Below the pieces are notes generated by a model. It worked only from the letters and a program-made list of their open reading frames with translations, searched no databases and was not told the origin of the DNA. DNA of 41,459 bases from Brumimicrobium sp051745635 (GTDB lineage: Bacteria; Bacteroidota; Bacteroidia; Flavobacteriales_D; Crocinitomicaceae): contig JBNJEH010000025.1 in NCBI GenBank assembly GCA_051745635.1, positions 1 through 41,459 of the forward strand. Reading direction: 5' to 3'. Positions 1 to 7,250 of the stretch are shown in pieces; position 1 is the first letter of the stretch, and each line of letters starts with the position of its first letter. Position numbers and translations under genes: made by a program.

Positions 1-1349
1 CCACCCGCACCAGCACCTCCGGCGCCGTCATCTCCAGATTTTTGTGATGTAAATCCAGGAGGTGCAGCACCTGTAGCATCGCCACCATCCTGTCCATCCG
101 CAGTGATAGAGCCATTTCCAAGAATGTCTCCGTAGGCTTGAACCATCACGATACCACCACCGCGACCACCCTTTCCGCCGTAGTCGTCGTTGTCATCACC
201 GGCACCACCGCCACCGCCCATAAAAATGCGCTCAGGGTCATACGTTAAGGGGTGTCCTCCGTAACCACCTGTTAATCTTCTATAATCTCCACCCCACGCC
301 GACTCGTCAGGTCCCAGCACCATCGGGTCATTGTTACTGGTGGCATGTGAATATCCACCGCGTCCTCCACCGGCACTTGGGTTGGAGAATAAGTTGGGAT
401 CTTCCAAATTCCATGCGGTCACATAATTATTGGAAGGCCCCGGTGCGGGAACGCCGTAAGCATAATAGTCTCCTGTCCCGACGTTCGAGCCACCGCCGCC
501 GCCGGCATTGTGGTAGTTCGCACCTCCGCCGCCGTTGGCAATTGCGCCGTAACCATAGCGCGAGTAAATGCCATCCACATCAGTAAATGTTCCAAAAATA
601 CCTTCTCCTTTTTCAGCGCCTTCTACAGGGTCATATGACCCCAGAAACCCCGTCGATCCTCCTGCAGACGAAGCTACGGCAGATAAATTGTCTGGGCTTC
701 CCCCTCTGAATCCCAATGTATCAGCATTGAGGCGACCCGTCCCCGTCAGTGTCATGTCTCCATTAACTTCGACGGCCACGACGCCGCCTGTCGTTCCATC
801 CCAGGGCACACCAGTAATGCTTGCATTATTCTGTACTGTTAAATCTTCTACCCGGGGAACGCGAATCACCTGTACGTGCCCATCGATATCGTATGGGTGC
901 TCTAGTCCGCAGTTCAACTCAATAGTGTTGGTGCCCGAAACATTTGCAACTTCTGCATATTCAAAATGACCCGCACTTTGATAATCGAGTACCCGACCGT
1001 ATTCTGAACTATCTTTAATAAAACTACCTGAGAAAAAGCTATTCTGAGCCGTATAGGTATACCCCCAATCATCGACTGCTTTGGTATTAATATCGACCGT
1101 AGCTCCTTGCATTTGAATGATCAGCAGTAAATCGCCCTGCGTCAATGCACCTGAAAATAACGTACCATTTAAACTGTTATCATTAACCTGAATCGTCGTT
1201 GCACCAGCTACAGCATTGTTGATCAGCGCCGTATAACTGTTCACCTGTACATCCTGATTTGAAATAGTCTGGTTACCCAACACGCCTCTTTGAGCGTAAG
1301 CTATCGTTCCAATTAGTATTAGCAGGCATGAAAGGTACAACTTTAGCAT
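1..1349 (-). CDS. Secreted glycine-rich surface protein, N-terminal part (runs off the left edge)
   Basis: The frame stays open from an ATG at 1349 to the window edge, about 449 codons, so the C-terminus is missing. The first 20 residues (MLKLYLSCLLILIGTIAYAQ) form a classic signal peptide with an AYA-Q cleavage site. An ATG at 1358 is in frame but would put MDA before it. Residues 25-75 contain SYTALINNAVAGATTIQVND followed by a GDLLLIIQMQGA stretch. I associate this arrangement with large T9SS-exported flavobacterial proteins, but that is from memory. From about residue 260 the protein is very rich in Gly (GGGG runs, GGKGGRGGG), giving a G+C-rich coding strand. A weak promoter-like TATTTTCG lies on the minus strand at 1390-1383. 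The function is unknown; a T9SS sorting domain would be expected beyond the edge. Reverse-strand frames over this region are artefacts of the Gly-rich composition. Confidence 0.8.
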   Translation of the reverse strand, partial: MLKLYLSCLLILIGTIAYAQRGVLGNQTISNQDVQVNSYTALINNAVAGATTIQVNDNSLNGTLFSGALTQGDLLLIIQMQGATVDINTKAVDDWGYTYTAQNSFFSGSFIKDSSEYGRVLDYQSAGHFEYAEVANVSGTNTIELNCGLEHPYDIDGHVQVIRVPRVEDLTVQNNASITGVPWDGTTGGVVAVEVNGDMTLTGTGRLNADTLGFRGGSPDNLSAVASSAGGSTGFLGSYDPVEGAEKGEGIFGTFTDVDGIYSRYGYGAIANGGGGANYHNAGGGGGSNVGTGDYYAYGVPAPGPSNNYVTAWNLEDPNLFSNPSAGGGRGGYSHATSNNDPMVLGPDESAWGGDYRRLTGGYGGHPLTYDPERIFMGGGGGAGDDNDDYGGKGGRGGGIVMVQAYGDILGNGSITADGQDGGDATGAAPPGFTSQKSGDDGAGGAGAG

Positions 1350-1450
1350 CGCGTCCATTTAGTTTTCATAGTATATGACGCACGAAAATAACAAAAGGTT
1401 GACGCAATCGATTGAAAATTATTCAGAAAAGATGATGCATCCTTGACTTC

Positions 1451-2041
1451 CTATTTGAGGATGCGCGCGATCGTTTTGCAAATAATCTTCAAATCGTGCC
1501 CCAGCGTTGGACGTTCCAGGTATTTTTTATTCAGCTCTATTTTGGCGGGCATAATCTCGTTGATGTAGGTTTTTCCCGGATTTTCACTCGTTCCCAACAA
1601 TCTGTTTTCATCAAAATACTCCAGCGAAGCGTAATCGGTAATACCGGGCTTCACATTCAAAATTTCGCGTTGTTTTTCGGTGTACAGATCCGTGTATTCC
1701 TGTACTTCAGGGCGGGGACCTACAACGCTCATATCTCCTGAAAGTACATTAATAAACTGGGGAAATTCATCGATTTTATATTTGCGCAAAAAGTACCCGA
1801 TTCTTGTAATTCTGGGGTCGCGCATGCCAACGGTCAACTTTCCCGATTGATCCGAAGCTTCTTTCATCGTGCGGAACTTGAGCAACTGAAAAGGCTTCCC
1901 ATTTTTACCGATCCGTTGCTGTGTATAAAAGACACCTCCGCTACTCGATGTTTTGATCATCAGGGCGATAATTATACCAAATGGCAAAAACAATAACAGG
2001 ACGACTAAAGCAAAAATGATGTCAAATATTCGCTTCATCAC
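1451..2041 (-). CDS. Undecaprenyl-phosphate sugar phosphotransferase (PglC/WcaJ-type, short form)
   Basis: This 196-residue protein belongs to the bacterial sugar transferase family (monotopic phosphoglycosyl transferases). These start polysaccharide or glycan synthesis by moving a sugar-1-phosphate from a UDP-sugar to undecaprenyl phosphate at the inner membrane. One hydrophobic re-entrant segment lies at residues 7-30. It is followed by the family signatures QQRIGKNGKPFQLLKFRTM, then DPRITRIGYFLRKYKIDEFPQ (residues about 80-100) and the hallmark MSVVGPRPEV. There is no N-terminal multi-span domain, so it is the PglC-like short form rather than full WcaJ/WbaP. The stop of the upstream DegT aminotransferase lies 7 nt before the start, so the two are probably one transcript. 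That pairing resembles pglC/pglE for bacillosamine-type sugars, but the dehydratase and acetyltransferase of that route are not here. The exact sugar cannot be read from sequence. Confidence 0.9.
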   Translation of the reverse strand: MMKRIFDIIFALVVLLLFLPFGIIIALMIKTSSSGGVFYTQQRIGKNGKPFQLLKFRTMKEASDQSGKLTVGMRDPRITRIGYFLRKYKIDEFPQFINVLSGDMSVVGPRPEVQEYTDLYTEKQREILNVKPGITDYASLEYFDENRLLGTSENPGKTYINEIMPAKIELNKKYLERPTLGHDLKIICKTIARILK

Positions 2042-2048
2042 CTACTTT

Positions 2049-3251
2049 TTAGGTCAATTCGTTTACCGAACGCACTACCGCATCAATAACGGTATCCACT
2101 TGATCATCCGTTAAATCAAAATAGACCGGAAGCGATATTTCATTTGAATAGCGCTCCAGTGCAATGGGGTATTCAGCAATATCAAAGTCCCTGCGTTTGT
2201 AAGCCGTTAATAGCGGCAACGGCTGAAAGTGAACGTTTACCGCCACTCCTTTTTCCGCGACAGACTCGACAATGGCATCGCGGGTAGCTTCCTCGATATT
2301 TCGAATGCGTAGTTGATAAAGATGATACGAACTCTCCTTCGAAGTTGTTTTATAAACCGGGATTTCTGCCCATTCGTATTGCGAAAAAGCTGATGTGTAA
2401 AGCTCGAATATCTCTGCTCTCCGTTTTAAATTAGAAGCGTAACGACGCAATTCCACCAAACCAATGGCAGCTTGAATATCCGTCATATTGCACTTAAATC
2501 CGGGTTCCACCACATCGTATTTCCAGGCACCTTTTTTCGTTTTTGCCAGTGCATCTTTGGATTGTCCGTGTAATATTTTAACACAAAATTCTTTATAAAT
2601 TGCCTCGTGATCAAATTCATCCGGAAGCTGAAAACTAATGGCACCACCTTCCGCTGTCGTCAAATTTTTAACGGCGTGAAATGAAAAAACAGTGATGTCA
2701 GCCACACTTCCCAACCGCTGATTTTTATACAACGCACCAAAAGAGTGAGCAGCATCAGCAATAACGACAGGACGACCGAGTTTCCGTTGTAGGTCGTTGT
2801 TTGGCTGAAAAGTTGACCTCGCTTCTTCTGCGAGCTGAAGGATTTCATCGTAATCACAAGGAAGTCCGCCGACATCGACGGGAATAATCGCTTTTGTTTG
2901 TGGGTTCAGGGCTTTTTTTATGGCAGTTACGCTGGCATTAAAATCATTAGGATCAATATCCACGAGTATCAGTTTTGCTCCACTGTGCAAGACGACATTT
3001 CCAGATGCGCAATACGTATAGGCAGGTAAAATCACCTCATCACCTGCACCAATCCCCCACCAATCGAGCAGTACTTGCATGCCGTTCGTCCAGGAATTCA
3101 CGCAGACTGTCGTCTGACAACCAACATAAGCTGTAATTTCTTTTTCAAACTGTTTGGTGCGCGGTCCAGTAGTAATCCAGCCGCTCATGAGTGCTTCGGT
3201 GACTTCATGAACGGTCGCTTCGTCTATGCGCGGTGGAGAAAATGGAATCAT
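2049..3251 (-). CDS. DegT/DnrJ/EryC1/StrS-family sugar aminotransferase
   Basis: A 400-residue PLP enzyme of the DegT family, which transfers an amino group to a 4- or 3-keto nucleotide sugar to make an amino sugar for surface glycans. The family's full length is present. The N-terminus (IPFSPPRIDEATVHEVTEAL, then GWITTGPRTKQFE) is typical. The PLP-contacting Asp is D166 in VIADAAHSFGA, and the Schiff-base lysine is K195 in VFSFHAVKNLTTAEGG. The gene starts just downstream of a well-formed TTG-N19-TAnnTTTG promoter (3297-3268), giving a leader of about 10 nt. It is followed after 7 nt by the sugar transferase, so it probably makes that enzyme's substrate. PorR, a P. gingivalis A-LPS enzyme, belongs to the same family, but similarity at family level does not establish orthology. 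Confidence 0.92.
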   Translation of the reverse strand: MIPFSPPRIDEATVHEVTEALMSGWITTGPRTKQFEKEITAYVGCQTTVCVNSWTNGMQVLLDWWGIGAGDEVILPAYTYCASGNVVLHSGAKLILVDIDPNDFNASVTAIKKALNPQTKAIIPVDVGGLPCDYDEILQLAEEARSTFQPNNDLQRKLGRPVVIADAAHSFGALYKNQRLGSVADITVFSFHAVKNLTTAEGGAISFQLPDEFDHEAIYKEFCVKILHGQSKDALAKTKKGAWKYDVVEPGFKCNMTDIQAAIGLVELRRYASNLKRRAEIFELYTSAFSQYEWAEIPVYKTTSKESSYHLYQLRIRNIEEATRDAIVESVAEKGVAVNVHFQPLPLLTAYKRRDFDIAEYPIALERYSNEISLPVYFDLTDDQVDTVIDAVVRSVNELT

Positions 3252-3267
3252 ATATTCGTAATTTTTA

Positions 3268-3297
3268 CAAATGTAATGTTTCCCGCAGATTATTCAA
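3268..3297 (-). promoter_or_regulatory. Bacteroidota-type promoter of the aminotransferase/sugar transferase operon
   Basis: Read on the minus strand, TTG (3297-3295) is followed by exactly 19 nt and then TACATTTG (3275-3268). This matches the known Bacteroidota sigma-A consensus TTG-N19-TAnnTTTG. The ATG is at 3251, so the transcript would have only about 10 nt before the start codon. Confidence 0.75.
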
Positions 3298-3914
3298 CGC
3301 TTACGGTCCACAATAGTGATGAACGATGGCGATCTATCCAGTATTCCAGGACTTCGGAAATGTACAACTAATGAGTTAGCATAAATTTTTAGGATTACCA
3401 ATGTAAGTCGTAAAACAATAATGAATGCTTATTAGAGATACAGATGTTAGATAATTAGACAATAGATGTTAGATAACTGATATTAAGAATATCTAACATC
3501 TCCAATGTCTAACATCTTTTATAAATCTGAGCAACCAATAAGAAAGCATGTTTTAAATTAAAATTTACGCCCGATCCTAGAAGCGACTAAAAGGAGTTCA
3601 ACGCGATGTGCTGAGCGCCCAAGTCGAAGTGAAGTTAAACCCATTAAATTTCATCAAAAAAGTTGGTTCTTTGGAACGTACATTTATACTTTAGATTCTC
3701 TTCATTTGTTTATTCACTCATATTGTTTTTTGAAGGTGTGAATGAGTTCGGTTCATTGATGAAAAGAACAAACACTGCTCGTGAAGACGACAAGCATGAA
3801 ACGTCAGTGCCCGCAGCTTAGAAGAGAGATCTGAATGGCGCGTAGCATAAAATTTGCCCCACTTCTAACCGTCCAATTCGATATTATCCTTATTTTACGT
3901 ACAAAAATACATAC
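3298..3914. other. Gene-free region between divergent genes
   Basis: About 600 bp with no convincing coding frame on either strand; only frames under about 30 codons occur. It holds the nested inverted repeat at 3442-3517 and, near 3608-3634, a short stretch (GAGCGCCCAAGTCGAAGTG) that looks like a decayed copy of the GAGCTTGTCGAAGTG-type repeat common in this phylum. I found no clear TAnnTTTG directly upstream of corA. Confidence 0.6.
3442..3517. repeat. Nested inverted repeat built on AGATGTTAGATA
   Basis: Two direct copies of AGATGTTAGATA (3442-3453 and 3464-3475) are followed by two inverted copies: TATCTAACATCT (3490-3501) and GTCTAACATCT (3507-3517). The inner pair gives a perfect 12-bp stem and the outer pair a slightly imperfect one, so the DNA or RNA could fold in more than one way. 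It lies in non-coding DNA and resembles the short palindromic intergenic repeats often scattered in Bacteroidota genomes. Confidence 0.75.
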
Positions 3915-4985
3915 ATGTCAGATCAGCGCAACAGTACTTTCTCGAAGAAGGCAGGAATTGGTCTTGCTCCGGGGTCTTTGAACTTTACGGGAACCCAGAA
4001 AATGGAAAAGCCGGTCATCGATTTAATCACTTTCGATCAGGAGCATTACAGCGAATCTGAATTTGCCACTATTCAAGAAGCCATCGATCACGTGTCGCAA
4101 AACCAACAAGTGAGCTGGCTCAATATTTCAGGTTTACACGACACCAGCATCATTCGGTTTTTAGTGGAGGAAGGGATCATACACAAGCTTTCCGGTGAGG
4201 ATATTTTACACATTGGTCAACGCCCCAAACTCGACGAATACGAAAATTACATTCACGTCGTCAGCAATATGTTTATGATCGAGGAAGATCAGATTGAAAA
4301 TGAACAAATTACTTTTATTATTTCCGGCAACCTCCTCATCTCATTTCAAGAAAAACCGGGTGATGTATTTGACTATGTTCGCAAACGCATCGCCACGTCC
4401 AGTGGACAGATTCGAAAACGCAATGCCGATTATCTCGGTTATGCCTTGCTCGACGCCATCGTAGATCACTACTTTGTCACACTGGAGCATTTTGGTGAAC
4501 AAATAGAGGTGCTTGAAGAATCGCTACTTCAAAAACCAGATGAACGGTTGTTGGCACAAATTCACAATATTCGCAGAAAAGCGCTGCACATACGAAGGGC
4601 CATTTATCCCCTGCGCGAGGTAGTCAGCCGATTGGAGAAATTAGATTCCACTTTTATAGAAGACGAAACAAAACTCTTTGTGCGGGACCTGTACGACCAC
4701 ACGATCCAGGTTATAGAAACAGTGGAAGTCTTTCGGGAATCTGCCAGCAGCTTACTCGATTTATACATGAACAGCGTCTCGAATCGCATGAACAACGTGA
4801 TGAAAGTACTGACGATTGTATCTACAATATTTATCCCACTCACCTTTATTGCAGGAGTTTATGGCATGAACTTTCAACACATGCCAGAGCTCGGGTTTAA
4901 GAACGGATATTGGTATACCCTTGGATTTATGGTGCTTATTTCGATTATAATGATTATCTTTTTCAAGCGAAAAAAATGGATATGA
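3915..4985 (+). CDS. corA: CorA-type magnesium/cobalt transporter
   Basis: A 356-residue CorA-family channel for Mg2+ (also Co2+/Ni2+) uptake across the inner membrane; the active form is a homopentamer. The large acidic N-terminal cytoplasmic domain is followed by the long helix that lines the pore. TM1 (about residues 296-316) ends in the diagnostic YGMNF motif at the pore mouth, then comes a short periplasmic loop (MPELGFKNG) and TM2 (about 330-350), closed by the basic tail KRKKWI. The first ATG is preferred over Met31 because CorA proteins of this phylum often begin with a KKAG.APG-like segment. Its stop overlaps the next start (ATGA at 4982), tying it to the rimK operon. The pairing may matter because RimK is Mg2+-dependent, but that is inference. 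Confidence 0.93.
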   Translation: MSDQRNSTFSKKAGIGLAPGSLNFTGTQKMEKPVIDLITFDQEHYSESEFATIQEAIDHVSQNQQVSWLNISGLHDTSIIRFLVEEGIIHKLSGEDILHIGQRPKLDEYENYIHVVSNMFMIEEDQIENEQITFIISGNLLISFQEKPGDVFDYVRKRIATSSGQIRKRNADYLGYALLDAIVDHYFVTLEHFGEQIEVLEESLLQKPDERLLAQIHNIRRKALHIRRAIYPLREVVSRLEKLDSTFIEDETKLFVRDLYDHTIQVIETVEVFRESASSLLDLYMNSVSNRMNNVMKVLTIVSTIFIPLTFIAGVYGMNFQHMPELGFKNGYWYTLGFMVLISIIMIIFFKRKKWI

Positions 4986-5422
4986 CAGCCCAGAAGCAAA
5001 TTATTGGTAAAGACGACATAGCCGATCTTCCGGCATTTGAACTCGAAAACGTAAAAGTAAAAACAGATTCGGGTGCCTACACGAGTACTATACACTGCTC
5101 TCATATAGATGAGACTGGTGATGGACTGGAAGTCATTTTTCTGGCTGAAGATGAGCAAGGATTTACGGGTAAAAAGATGACAATCCCCGTTTATCAGCGC
5201 AAGAAAGTCCGCAGTTCGAGCGGAGAACAACAGGAGCGCTACATTATTCAGGGTAATATCGTTTTATTTGGCGAGACATATAACACAGAATTTACATTGT
5301 CACGTCGCGATTTAATGCGATATCCCGTACTTTTGGGGCGGAAATTGCTGAATCATCGTTTTTTGGTTGACACAGCAGCATCGAACACATCCTATAATAT
5401 GAAAAACAACATCAACGCATGA
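4982..5422 (+). CDS. Retropepsin-like 'ATP-dependent zinc protease' family protein (RimB-type)
   Basis: A 146-residue protein of the Zn_protease family (Pfam PF05618), whose fold is now regarded as retropepsin-like. The catalytic-type motif is VKTDSGAYTSTIH, near residues 25-37, equivalent to the DTGA.TS signature of aspartic proteases. A second core strand pair, LSRRDLMRYPVLLGRKLL, sits near the C-terminus and is typical of the family. The ATG at 4982 overlaps the corA stop as ATGA, so this start is preferred over 4976 and over the far-upstream Met at 4910, which lies inside corA. It overlaps rimK by ATGA. In Pseudomonas the homologue RimB is co-encoded with RimK and modulates ribosomal protein S6 modification. 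It is therefore best read as a regulator or trimming protease for RimK products; despite the family name, neither zinc nor ATP dependence is evident. Confidence 0.88.
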   Translation: MTAQKQIIGKDDIADLPAFELENVKVKTDSGAYTSTIHCSHIDETGDGLEVIFLAEDEQGFTGKKMTIPVYQRKKVRSSSGEQQERYIIQGNIVLFGETYNTEFTLSRRDLMRYPVLLGRKLLNHRFLVDTAASNTSYNMKNNINA

Positions 5423-6294
5423 AAATTGGTATTCTCAGCAGAAATGCAAATCTGTATTCAACGCGCCGACTCGTTGAAGCGAGTTTAAAGCACGGCCACG
5501 AGGTCGACGTTATCGACCACCTCAAGTGTAACATTCTCATTGAAGAAGAGCAACCCCAGCTCTATTACAATGATGACTATTTAAAGGGTTACGATGCGAT
5601 CATTCCGCGCATTGGAGCTTCAGTTACTTTTTACGGAACAGCAGTGGTGCGTCAATTTGAAATGATGGGAGTTTTCTCAGCAGTTAGATCTCGCGGATTA
5701 ACTGATTCTCGCGATAAGTTGCGCTCATTGCAATTATTGACTAAATCGGGAATTGGTATGCCAAAGACGGTGTTCACGAATTATTCGAAGAATGTGGAGA
5801 GCGTCATCGATTCAGTAGGCGGCGTTCCCGTCGTAATTAAATTATTGGAAGGAACGCAGGGACTGGGCGTTGTTTTGGCGGACTCAAAAAAGGCTGCTAC
5901 CTCTGTTCTTGAGGCTTTCAATGGACTTAAAGCACGCGTTATTGTTCAGGAATTTATCAAAGAATCGGCAGGAGCTGATTTGCGTGCATTTGTCGTAGAC
6001 GGGAAAGTGGTTGGAGCGATGAAACGACAGGGCAAGACGGGAGAATTTCGCTCCAATTTGCATCGCGGAGGATCATCTCAGGTCGTTGAACTCAGTGAAG
6101 CCGAGGAAAAAACGGCAATTCGATCGGCAAAGGCACTCAACCTCGGTGTTGCGGGTGTAGACATGCTGCAATCGAGTCGTGGACCACTGGTGCTCGAAGT
6201 CAATTCATCACCGGGACTCGAGGGGATCGAGCGCGCGACACACAATGATATAGCTGGAGAAATCATCAGTTATATTGAACGAAATGCACGATAA
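5419..6294 (+). CDS. rimK: RimK-family ATP-grasp glutamate ligase (ribosomal protein S6 modification)
   Basis: A 291-residue RimK enzyme. The family uses ATP to add glutamates to the C-terminus of ribosomal protein S6, and can also make free poly-glutamate. The N-terminus MKIGILSRNANLYSTRRLVE is almost diagnostic. The ATP-grasp lobes follow: PVVIKLLEGTQGLGVVLAD (about 136-154) with the phosphate-binding Gly-rich loop, VIVQEFIKES (about 175-184), DLRAFVVDGKVVGAMKR (about 188-204), and the Mg-binding VLEVNSSPGLEGIE (about 259-272). Length matches E. coli RimK (300). The start overlaps the stop of the protease gene by 4 nt, and its own stop overlaps the next start as TAATG, so the proteins are probably made in step. 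The substrate in this organism should be confirmed, since RimK relatives also tail other proteins and cofactors. Confidence 0.94.
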   Translation: MKIGILSRNANLYSTRRLVEASLKHGHEVDVIDHLKCNILIEEEQPQLYYNDDYLKGYDAIIPRIGASVTFYGTAVVRQFEMMGVFSAVRSRGLTDSRDKLRSLQLLTKSGIGMPKTVFTNYSKNVESVIDSVGGVPVVIKLLEGTQGLGVVLADSKKAATSVLEAFNGLKARVIVQEFIKESAGADLRAFVVDGKVVGAMKRQGKTGEFRSNLHRGGSSQVVELSEAEEKTAIRSAKALNLGVAGVDMLQSSRGPLVLEVNSSPGLEGIERATHNDIAGEIISYIERNAR

Positions 6295-7250
6295 TGAGAA
6301 AAAGACCTTCACTCGAGTTACTAGGAACAGAAATAAAACCAGGGAAAGGAGGACGCGTCATGCTGGAAGTTGCAAAACTTCACACCAATACGCCTATACA
6401 AATACCTGTAATTATTCAACACGCGCGGAAACAGGGACCTACGCTTTTGCTGCTCGCCGGATTGCACGGGGATGAAATCAACGGAACAGAGGTCGTGCGG
6501 CGCATGATCAAGAAAGGATGGAACAAACCCAATTACGGAACAGTCATTTGTATTCCTGTCTTTAATATTTTCGGATTTTTAAACCACTCCCGCGAATTTC
6601 CGGATGGGCGCGATTTGAACCGATCATTTCCAGGCACAAAAAATGGTTCACTGGCCAGTCAATTTGCCTACATTTTCATGAAGGAAATTGCCCCGCTCGT
6701 GGATGTCGTGATCGATTACCATACCGGAGCAGCACAGCGCCACAATTTTCCGCAAACCCGTTGTGATTTCCGCGATGAAGCCACAAAAGAGCTCTGCGAC
6801 GTGTTCAATGCTCCATATACAATTGATTCGAAATTGATCACCAAGTCGATTCGCCACGCGGTTTCCAGGATCGGGAAGCAATACATTTTGTTTGAAGGCG
6901 GAAAATCCAACCGCATCGACAATTTTATCGTAGACGAGGCTATTTCCGGCACAAAACGCGTCATGACAAAACTGGGGATTCGTTACTTCGATGAAGAACT
7001 TCCCGAGCGTTCGAGCCAAATCATTCAAGATTCGCGGTGGCTGCGAGCGAGTAGTTCAGGCATGCTCAATTTGCGCATTGAAAACGGTCAGTTTGTAGAA
7101 AAGGGAACCATCCTCGCGACGATAGCGGATCCTTATGGGAAATTTGAACGTTCTGTTAAGGCTCCATTTGAAGGGTATATTTTCAACGTGAATGAAATGC
7201 CATTGGTGAATAAAGGGGATGCGTTGTTTCATTTGGGGAGAACTCGATAG
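6294..7250 (+). CDS. Succinylglutamate desuccinylase/aspartoacylase-family zinc hydrolase
   Basis: A 318-residue protein of the AstE/AspA branch of the M14 carboxypeptidase superfamily. Zinc ligands are visible as H58 and E61 (LAGLHGDEING) and H143 (DYHTGA); the catalytic glutamate is probably E201 (ILFEGGKSN). Residues 105-113 (GRDLNRSFP) carry the family's substrate-binding Asn-Arg. The last 80 residues include a biotinyl-like barrel (GQFVEKGTILATIADP...APFEGYIF) usual for this subgroup. No arginine succinyltransferase pathway genes are nearby, so a role in arginine breakdown is unlikely. As the last gene of the rimK operon, and in the same superfamily as eukaryotic deglutamylating carboxypeptidases, it may remove or edit glutamate tails; this is inference. 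Its 3' end overlaps the convergent polymerase gene by 22 bp. Confidence 0.88.
   Translation: MRKRPSLELLGTEIKPGKGGRVMLEVAKLHTNTPIQIPVIIQHARKQGPTLLLLAGLHGDEINGTEVVRRMIKKGWNKPNYGTVICIPVFNIFGFLNHSREFPDGRDLNRSFPGTKNGSLASQFAYIFMKEIAPLVDVVIDYHTGAAQRHNFPQTRCDFRDEATKELCDVFNAPYTIDSKLITKSIRHAVSRIGKQYILFEGGKSNRIDNFIVDEAISGTKRVMTKLGIRYFDEELPERSSQIIQDSRWLRASSSGMLNLRIENGQFVEKGTILATIADPYGKFERSVKAPFEGYIFNVNEMPLVNKGDALFHLGRTR

Noticed and set aside
347..969. Plus-strand open frames opposite the Gly-rich gene
   Set aside because: They are Arg/His- and Ser/Pro-rich mirrors of Gly-rich codons, and the minus strand has a signal peptide and an open frame to the edge.
3721..3832. Short plus-strand frame (about 28 codons from a GTG) upstream of corA
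   Set aside because: No promoter, no recognisable sequence and too short to separate from chance.
4910..4981. Longer N-terminus for the retropepsin-like protease
   Set aside because: It lies wholly inside corA, and the ATGA overlap at 4982 gives a family-sized protein.
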